Below, piece by piece: positions 6,445 to 11,485 of a stretch of 11,485 nucleotides of DNA (its first letter is position 1; the number at the start of each line of letters is the position of its first letter). A program made the position numbers and the translations under genes. Below the pieces are notes generated by a model. The model was not told the DNA's origin. It did no database searches and saw nothing but the letters and a program-made list of their open reading frames with translations. The stretch is from an uncultured Caulobacterales bacterium (GTDB lineage Bacteria; Pseudomonadota; Alphaproteobacteria; Caulobacterales; Maricaulaceae): assembly GCA_937981945.1 (NCBI GenBank), contig CALJNJ010000272.1:1-11485 (forward strand), read 5' to 3'.

Positions 6445-7356
6445 ATGGCTGACAATTTTGATACCGATCCAATGCTAACGGGTAAAGTTCCCGAGGGCCG
6501 TGAGCCTGACTCGGACAAATCTGGCTTGGACAAATCTGACGCGGTCGCTGACGCCGGCACAAAAAAGAAGAAAAAGAAAAAGGAAAAGCCGGTCGATAAT
6601 AGGACCTTCAAAGAGAAAGTCATGATCGAGGTCAAATTCTTCGCCGGCTTGATCGCCTTTCTATTAGTGTTTTGGACAACAATTTTCGGGAATTATAAAA
6701 TCCCGTCAGAGAGCATGCAGCCCACATTGGAAGTGGGGGATCATCTCTATGTCTCCAAATTTGCCTATGGCTATTCCCGTCATTCAGTGCCGCTCAATTT
6801 GCACAAATTGCCGATCTTCCCGAAACGGGGAAAAATATTTTCGAAAGTGCCCAAGCGTGGTGATGTGGTGGTTTTCAGAAACCAGTTTACCGAAATGGTC
6901 ATGATTAAACGTGTTTTTGCCATTCCCGGCGACCGTATCAAAGTGACCGGCGGGCGCTATTATCTCAACGGCGAATTAGTCGAACGAAAAGAAATTAAAA
7001 CGCTCACTTACCGTGATCACAAAGACAAAGCCCCGACAACGGTAATATCTTATGCCGAGCAATTCCCGGGCGAGAAAAGCCCGCATGTTGTCTACGAAGT
7101 CAGCGACCGCAAAAGCCTGGATAATGCCGGCGAATTTACGGTCCCCAAAGACACGGTGTTCTTCTTGGGGGATAACCGCGATAATTCCATCGACAGCCGC
7201 GCGCCTTACGGCCCTCATATTCCGGGTACGGGACCCGGTTTTGTACCGTTTGATCACCTGATCGGACGGGCTGATTTGATTATGTTCTCCCTGAAGCGCT
7301 GCAAAAAGGAAACCGGCTATCACTGCCCCGGTCGCCGCGCGCTGACGCCGCTCTAA
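6445..7356 (+). CDS. lepB: Signal peptidase I
   Basis: A 303-residue leader peptidase that cleaves signal peptides from exported proteins at the outer face of the inner membrane, using a Ser/Lys dyad. An acidic then very basic cytoplasmic N-terminus (residues 1-62, with seven consecutive Lys at 40-46) precedes one membrane segment (about 64-82, FFAGLIAFLLVFWTTIFG). The catalytic Ser90 lies in IPSESMQPTL and the general-base Lys155 in MIKRVFAIPGD. RGDVVVF (138-144) and LGDNRDNSIDSR (241-252) are the other conserved boxes. A single membrane anchor followed directly by the Ser box is common outside the two-helix E. coli form. The last 20 residues contain two Cys (C286, C294). In many alphaproteobacteria lepB sits with acpS and rnc; here it heads a different group. 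The next gene is 41 bp downstream. Confidence 0.96.
   Translation: MADNFDTDPMLTGKVPEGREPDSDKSGLDKSDAVADAGTKKKKKKKEKPVDNRTFKEKVMIEVKFFAGLIAFLLVFWTTIFGNYKIPSESMQPTLEVGDHLYVSKFAYGYSRHSVPLNLHKLPIFPKRGKIFSKVPKRGDVVVFRNQFTEMVMIKRVFAIPGDRIKVTGGRYYLNGELVERKEIKTLTYRDHKDKAPTTVISYAEQFPGEKSPHVVYEVSDRKSLDNAGEFTVPKDTVFFLGDNRDNSIDSRAPYGPHIPGTGPGFVPFDHLIGRADLIMFSLKRCKKETGYHCPGRRALTPL
6513..6538 (+). repeat. Direct repeat of 11 bp inside lepB, period 15
   Basis: GGACAAATCTG occurs at 6513-6523 and 6528-6538. The spacing is a multiple of three, so it encodes a repeated DKS unit (residues 24-26 and 29-31) in the flexible cytoplasmic tail. It looks like a small in-frame duplication. Confidence 0.6.
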
Positions 7357-7397
7357 AACACTGGACTCTTGCCCCTAAATCTTCCAATAGGCGCGCG

Positions 7398-7976
7398 ATG
7401 CAAAAAGATGTCATCATATTGGTTCGCCACGGGAAACCGGCCCTGTCCCGCAAGGTCAGGCTGACCTGGCGCGGCTACAGAGATTGGTGGCAGCAATATG
7501 ATGCCGGCGGTCTGGCGGAAAACCAAAAAATACCCAAAAAGGTTCAGGCCTGGGTCGACAAAGCCGATCTGATGTTTTCCAGCCCGCTCAGACGGGCGCG
7601 CGAAACGGCAGCCCTTTTAACCGGTCACAATGAAACGCCGACAGATGACGATTTGGTAGAGGCCGCTTTGCCGCCGCCCCATTTGGGACCGCTGACATTC
7701 AGGCCGCGAACTTGGGGTACGATTGCGCGGGTCTTTTGGTTCGTTGGTTATTCCGACGGTATGGAAAGTCACCATGAGGCTCGCATTCGGGCGAACCGAA
7801 CAGCCGTCAAACTGGCTGAACACGCGGCCGGCGGAAAAACGGTATTGGTAACGGCCCACGGTTGGTATAACCGTATGGTCAAAGGGTCCCTGATCAAGCA
7901 GGGCTGGAAATGTATTAGCCAAAACGGCGATCTCCATTGGAGCCACCGCGTTTTTGAGCGCCAAACGATAGAGTAA
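7398..7976 (+). CDS. Histidine phosphatase family protein (phosphoglycerate mutase-like)
   Basis: A 192-residue cytosolic member of the histidine phosphatase superfamily, branch 1. Expected active-site elements are visible: the RHG motif LVRHGKP with nucleophile His11 and Arg10, FSSPLRRARETA (60-71) with phosphate-binding arginines, Glu88 in VEAAL as likely proton donor, and the second catalytic histidine His154 in VTAHGWYNRMV. An Arg/Trp-rich insert after the RHG motif (residues 18-31) could shape the pocket. The family covers mutases, sugar and nucleotide phosphatases and phosphoprotein phosphatases such as SixA. Substrate cannot be told from motifs. The start at 7398 has only a weak ribosome site (AGG, 6 nt away). 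The stop is followed immediately by the xseB start, so it is cotranscribed with xseB and ispA, but no pathway link is established. Confidence 0.88.
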   Translation: MQKDVIILVRHGKPALSRKVRLTWRGYRDWWQQYDAGGLAENQKIPKKVQAWVDKADLMFSSPLRRARETAALLTGHNETPTDDDLVEAALPPPHLGPLTFRPRTWGTIARVFWFVGYSDGMESHHEARIRANRTAVKLAEHAAGGKTVLVTAHGWYNRMVKGSLIKQGWKCISQNGDLHWSHRVFERQTIE

Positions 7977-8216
7977 ATGATGAGCGATAAACCTGTTGAA
8001 ACACTAAGCTTTGAAGACGCGCTGGGCGAGCTTGAGATTATCGTCGAAAAATTAGAAGGCGGTGATGCGCCGCTGGACGAAAGCATCAAAATTTACCAGC
8101 GAGGGGCTGAGCTGAAAGCTCATTGCGAAGCCAAGCTGAAAGATGCGCGCTTGAAAGTGGAAAAAATCGTGCTGGACGGAAAGGGACAAGCCCGGACCGA
8201 GGAATTTGACGGCTGA
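7977..8216 (+). CDS. xseB: Exodeoxyribonuclease VII small subunit
   Basis: A 79-residue helical protein, the usual size for XseB. Several small subunits assemble with XseA to form exonuclease VII, which degrades single-stranded DNA from both ends. The signature is clear: [19 protein letters not shown] (residues 11-29), then [12 protein letters not shown] (32-43) and a helix ending in LKVEKIV. XseA is not in the window. It begins with the base after the phosphatase stop, with two adjacent ATGs (7977 and 7980); either could be used. Its end overlaps the ispA frame by 11 bp if ispA starts at TTG 8206. The xseB-ispA-dxs order is widespread in proteobacteria. Confidence 0.95.
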   Translation: MMSDKPVETLSFEDALGELEIIVEKLEGGDAPLDESIKIYQRGAELKAHCEAKLKDARLKVEKIVLDGKGQARTEEFDG

Positions 8217-9111
8217 TCTTTCCGTGGTCCCGTCCGAGTTTCAATCCCGACTGACCCTTGCGCGCCGCGAAACCGACGCCGTGCTCGACCGGCTGCTGCC
8301 GGCACCTTCCGGACATCAATCCGTCATCATGGAAGCCGTTCGCTATGCAATACTGGGCGGCGGCAAACGGTTTCGGCCGTTTTTACTGGCGGAGTGCGCG
8401 CGGGTTTTCGGACATGACCACAGATCAGTTTGGGCCGCCGGCGCCGCCCTTGAGTGTATTCACGCCTATTCTTTGGTCCATGACGATTTGCCGTGTATGG
8501 ACGATGATGATCTGCGCAGAGGGCGGCCGACGCTACATAAAAAATTTGATGAAGCCATTGCGGTTTTGGCCGGCGATGCTTTGCAGACCCACGCCTTTGA
8601 AATTTTGGCGGGACTCGAAATCCCGGCGGAGACAAAATGTGAATTGATCTCTGGACTGGCCTCTGCCTCCGGTGTCTCCGGCATGATTGGCGGGCAGGTT
8701 ATTGACATTCAGGCCGATGAAAAATCGAGAAACGAACAATTGATAACCGAGCTGCAACGTCTGAAGACAGGCGCCTTGATCCGCTATGCCGCGCAAGCCG
8801 GAAGTATATTAGGGGGCGCGCCTGAAAAAGACCGTTTGAATTTGTGTCAATACGCCGAAGATTTGGGCCTGATTTTTCAAATAACCGACGACATTTTGGA
8901 CGTGGAAGGTGACGCCGCGACTTTGGGAAAAGCCGTCAAAAAGGATGAAAACCTCGGAAAAGCCACATTTGTGTCAATTCTTGGCCTTGTCGGTGCGAAA
9001 GAAAAAGCCAAACAACTGGCAGATAGGGCAAAAGGACGCCTTGCGCCTTATGGTGAAAAGGCCCAAATACTAGTGGAAACAGTTGATTACATACTTGTGC
9101 GGGATCGCTGA
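8206..9111 (+). CDS. ispA: Polyprenyl synthetase, farnesyl diphosphate synthase type
   Basis: A 301-residue trans-prenyltransferase that condenses isopentenyl diphosphate with allylic diphosphates, probably yielding farnesyl diphosphate for undecaprenyl, quinone and hopanoid synthesis. The first aspartate-rich motif is D93-D94-x4-D99 in [18 protein letters not shown] and the second is D228-D229-x2-D232 in [15 protein letters not shown] (51-59) and KTG (187-189) bind the diphosphates. The residues before the first motif ([10 protein letters not shown]) nearly match E. coli IspA, favouring a C15 product, although a C20 product cannot be ruled out. The start is uncertain: no ATG lies before the conserved domain. 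TTG 8206 has GAGGA only 2 nt away, and GTG 8224 has no clear ribosome site. Either choice keeps all motifs, and translation is likely coupled to xseB. Confidence 0.94.
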   Translation: MTADLSVVPSEFQSRLTLARRETDAVLDRLLPAPSGHQSVIMEAVRYAILGGGKRFRPFLLAECARVFGHDHRSVWAAGAALECIHAYSLVHDDLPCMDDDDLRRGRPTLHKKFDEAIAVLAGDALQTHAFEILAGLEIPAETKCELISGLASASGVSGMIGGQVIDIQADEKSRNEQLITELQRLKTGALIRYAAQAGSILGGAPEKDRLNLCQYAEDLGLIFQITDDILDVEGDAATLGKAVKKDENLGKATFVSILGLVGAKEKAKQLADRAKGRLAPYGEKAQILVETVDYILVRDR

Positions 9112-9132
9112 AGCGATTGACAAGAGAGCGCT

Positions 9133-11043
9133 ATGATTGAAACGCCATTATTGGATAAAGTGAAATATCCGGCTGATATGCGGGATTTCTCTCGGGACGA
9201 GCTGAAGCAGCTCGCCGATGAGCTGCGCGCCGAAGTGATTGATGCCGTCTCTGTAACCGGCGGGCATTTGGGCGCAGGGCTGGGTGTGGTCGAGCTGACG
9301 GTTGCGATTCACCATGTGTTTAACACGCCGGACGACAAACTCATCTGGGATGTGGGCCACCAATGCTACCCCCATAAAGTCTTGACCGGACGCCGTGACC
9401 GAATTCGGACTTTGCGAAAAGGCGGCGGTCTGTCAGGATTCACCAAGCGCGCGGAAAGTGAATATGATCCGTTTGGCGCGGCCCATTCGTCAACATCGAT
9501 TTCAGCGGGCCTTGGGTTCGCCACGGCCAGAGATCTGGCGGACGGGGATAATCATATTATCAGCGTTATCGGCGACGGCGCGATCACGGCCGGCATGGCC
9601 TATGAAGCTATGAATAATGCCGGGGCATCGGATTCGCGGATGATCGTTATTTTGAATGATAATGATATGTCCATCGCGCCGCCGGTTGGCGCCATGAGTG
9701 CGCTGCTGGCCAAAATGGTTTCATCACAAGGATATCAAGCGGTTCGGGGTTTTGCTAAAAACATCGTCAAAGACGCCCCGCGGCCGGTTTTTGAAACGGC
9801 AAAAAAGGCCGAAGAATACAGCCGCGGCATGGTGACCGGCGGAACTTGGTTTGAAGAATTAGGTTTCTATTATGTGGGTCCGGTGGACGGACATGATCTG
9901 GATCATTTATTGCCGGTTTTGGAAAACGTCAAAGCCATGAAGAACGGCCCTGTTTTAATCCACGTTGTGACCCAAAAGGGTAAAGGCTACGCGCCGGCGG
10001 AAAACTCTGCCGACAAATATCACGGTGTCTCCAAGTTTAATGTGGTCACAGGAGAACAATCCAAATCGATACCCAATGCGCCGAGCTATACCCGGGTATT
10101 TGCCGATCAGCTCATCAAAGAGGCTGAGAAGGACGATAAAATCGTTGGGATCACGGCCGCTATGCCAAGCGGGACAGGCCTGAATTTATTCGAAGATAAA
10201 TTCCCCGATCGCATGTTTGATGTCGGGATTGCCGAACAACATGCGGTGACTTTTGCTGCCGGCTTGGCCGCTGACGGCTATCGTCCGTTTTGCGCGATTT
10301 ATTCGACATTTTTGCAGCGTGGATATGACCAAGTTGTGCACGATGTGGCTATTCAAAACCTGCCGGTTCGGTTTGCCATGGACAGAGCCGGCCTGGTCGG
10401 CGCTGACGGTCCCACACACGCCGGCGCTTTTGACATTGCTTATCTCGGATGTTTGCCCAATTTCGTGCTGATGGCCGCAGCGGACGAAGCTGACCTGACA
10501 CGCATGGTGACAACGGCAGCCCGATATGATCAGGGTCCGATTGCCTTTCGATATGCCAGAGGCGAAGCAACCGGTATCGAGATACCCCAAGACCCGCAGC
10601 CATTGGAAATCGGCAAAGGCCGCATTATAAAAGAAGGCACAAGGATCGCGCTTCTGTCCTACGGTACGCGTTTGGGCGAAGCCGTGCAGGCGGCGGAGCA
10701 GCTTGATTCATTAGGTCTGTCGGCGACGGTCGCAGATGCCCGTTTTGCCAAACCGCTTGATACGGATTTGGTATGCCGCTTGGCCGATGAGCATGAAGTA
10801 CTGATCACCATTGAGGAAGGCTCTATGGGCGGCTTCGGCGCTTATGTTTTGCAGGAGCTCGCGAAAGCCGGACGGCTGGATTACGGTCTGAAAGTCAGAA
10901 CCATGGTCCTGCCGGACATTTTCATCGATCAGGACCAGCCGGCGCTGATGTATGAACAGGCCGGCCTTCACGCCGACGGAATCGTCGAAGAAGTTTTCCG
11001 TATATTGGGCAAAGATTTCGCGCAAAAAGGCGCGCTCGCTTGA
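9133..11043 (+). CDS. dxs: 1-deoxy-D-xylulose-5-phosphate synthase
   Basis: A 636-residue thiamine-diphosphate enzyme, full length for the family. It joins pyruvate and glyceraldehyde-3-phosphate to give DXP, the first and often rate-limiting step of the MEP isoprenoid pathway, also feeding thiamine and pyridoxal synthesis. His45 (GGHLGAG) corresponds to E. coli H49. The ThDP/Mg motif runs from GDG (147-149) to Asn177 in LNDNDMSI, with the same spacing as E. coli D152-N181. Glu368 in [16 protein letters not shown] is the cofactor-activating glutamate (E370 in E. coli). A transketolase central domain (about 315-480) and C-terminal domain (about 495-620) follow. AAGAGAG just upstream (9122-9128) is a plausible Shine-Dalgarno. 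It lies 21 bp after ispA, so the two MEP-pathway genes share an operon. Confidence 0.98.
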   Translation: MIETPLLDKVKYPADMRDFSRDELKQLADELRAEVIDAVSVTGGHLGAGLGVVELTVAIHHVFNTPDDKLIWDVGHQCYPHKVLTGRRDRIRTLRKGGGLSGFTKRAESEYDPFGAAHSSTSISAGLGFATARDLADGDNHIISVIGDGAITAGMAYEAMNNAGASDSRMIVILNDNDMSIAPPVGAMSALLAKMVSSQGYQAVRGFAKNIVKDAPRPVFETAKKAEEYSRGMVTGGTWFEELGFYYVGPVDGHDLDHLLPVLENVKAMKNGPVLIHVVTQKGKGYAPAENSADKYHGVSKFNVVTGEQSKSIPNAPSYTRVFADQLIKEAEKDDKIVGITAAMPSGTGLNLFEDKFPDRMFDVGIAEQHAVTFAAGLAADGYRPFCAIYSTFLQRGYDQVVHDVAIQNLPVRFAMDRAGLVGADGPTHAGAFDIAYLGCLPNFVLMAAADEADLTRMVTTAARYDQGPIAFRYARGEATGIEIPQDPQPLEIGKGRIIKEGTRIALLSYGTRLGEAVQAAEQLDSLGLSATVADARFAKPLDTDLVCRLADEHEVLITIEEGSMGGFGAYVLQELAKAGRLDYGLKVRTMVLPDIFIDQDQPALMYEQAGLHADGIVEEVFRILGKDFAQKGALA

Positions 11044-11048
11044 CAAAA

Positions 11049-11485
11049 ATGCGGCTCGACGCCTTTCTGGCCGAAGGCAATTATTTCGACAGCAGAGCCC
11101 GCGCGGCTTCGGCCGTCAAAGCCGGCAAAGTCAAAGTCGACGGCCGCGTGGTTTTAAAACCCGCTTTTAAAGTCAATTCGGACAATCACATCAGCGCTGA
11201 TCAAGAACATGATTTTGTATCGCGCGGCGGATTAAAACTCGATCACGCTTTGCGGGTTTTTAAAGTCTCGGCGGCGGGCAGGATTTGTTTGGATATCGGG
11301 GCGTCGACCGGCGGATTTACGGATGTCTTGCTGCGCACGGGCGCGGCCAAAATTTACGCGGTCGATGTGGGGCGGGACCAGCTTCATCAAAAGCTTCGCC
11401 TTGAACCGGCCGTTATCTCTATGGAGCAAACCGATGCGCGAAATCTAACCCGAGGCATGTTTGATGATTTGCCCGATCTGTTGGT
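11049..11485 (+). CDS. tlyA: TlyA family rRNA (cytidine-2'-O)-methyltransferase, partial (3' end beyond the right edge)
   Basis: The frame from ATG 11049 runs open to the edge (145 complete codons; full-length relatives have about 245-270). It begins MRLDAFLAEGNYFDSRARA, the S4 RNA-binding domain start (residues 1-60), with VKVDGRVV as its conserved strand. SRGGLKLDHALRVF (64-77) links to the methyltransferase domain, where LDIGASTGGFTDVLL and YAVDVG form the SAM-binding motif I region. TlyA proteins 2'-O-methylate rRNA cytidines; some were named haemolysins. The catalytic tetrad is only partly included. A TTG at 11040 is in frame and overlaps the dxs stop, but the S4 signature starts at the ATG, so I prefer 11049, 5 nt after dxs. 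There is no ribosome site of its own, so coupling to dxs is likely. Confidence 0.94.
   Translation, partial: MRLDAFLAEGNYFDSRARAASAVKAGKVKVDGRVVLKPAFKVNSDNHISADQEHDFVSRGGLKLDHALRVFKVSAAGRICLDIGASTGGFTDVLLRTGAAKIYAVDVGRDQLHQKLRLEPAVISMEQTDARNLTRGMFDDLPDLL

Noticed and set aside
10186..10590. Open frame of 134 codons on the minus strand within dxs
   Set aside because: Antisense to the conserved central domain of Dxs, with no independent evidence.
1..11485. Mobile element, phage, CRISPR or RNA gene
   Set aside because: No transposase, integrase, regularly spaced repeats, tRNA-like cloverleaf or rRNA sequence was seen; genes and base use are uniform.

Overview
This looks like ordinary chromosomal DNA from an alphaproteobacterium of moderate GC. 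The main evidence is the run xseB-ispA-dxs-tlyA, an arrangement common in that class, plus the character of the Dxs, IspA, Sua5 and signal peptidase proteins. A marine Hyphomonadales/Maricaulales-like host is a guess I cannot test here. Coding density is very high: neighbours abut or overlap, no gap reaches 300 bases, and I see no tRNA, rRNA, CRISPR array, insertion sequence or convincing rho-independent terminator.

Layout. (1) Positions 1-1900 hold three genes that fit a damage-control theme: a Nudix hydrolase (minus strand, cut by the left edge), a YedK/HMCES abasic-site-binding protein (plus), and the peroxide-stress protein YaaA (minus). YaaA has a good sigma70-type promoter and a perfect Shine-Dalgarno. 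(2) Positions 2025-3991 hold a translationally coupled pair on the plus strand: a short fold-type-I PLP-dependent enzyme and a protein I do not recognise that carries an HEXXH metal-binding motif. This is the only clearly uncharacterised part of the window. (3) Positions 3981-6303 form a two-gene minus-strand operon, sua5 (tRNA threonylcarbamoyladenosine synthesis) followed after 1 nt by a D-2-hydroxyglutarate/D-lactate-dehydrogenase-like flavoprotein. (4) From 6445 to the right edge everything is on the plus strand: lepB, a histidine phosphatase, xseB, ispA, dxs and the start of tlyA. Apart from short gaps around the phosphatase and before dxs, the genes touch or overlap.

How the genes work together. 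dxs makes DXP, the entry compound of the MEP isoprenoid pathway, and ispA makes farnesyl diphosphate at its far end. xseB (exonuclease VII small subunit) and tlyA (rRNA methyltransferase) are their usual genomic companions rather than pathway partners. Groups 3 and 4 diverge from a short region (6304-6444) that carries mirrored TATAAT boxes and nested inverted repeats.
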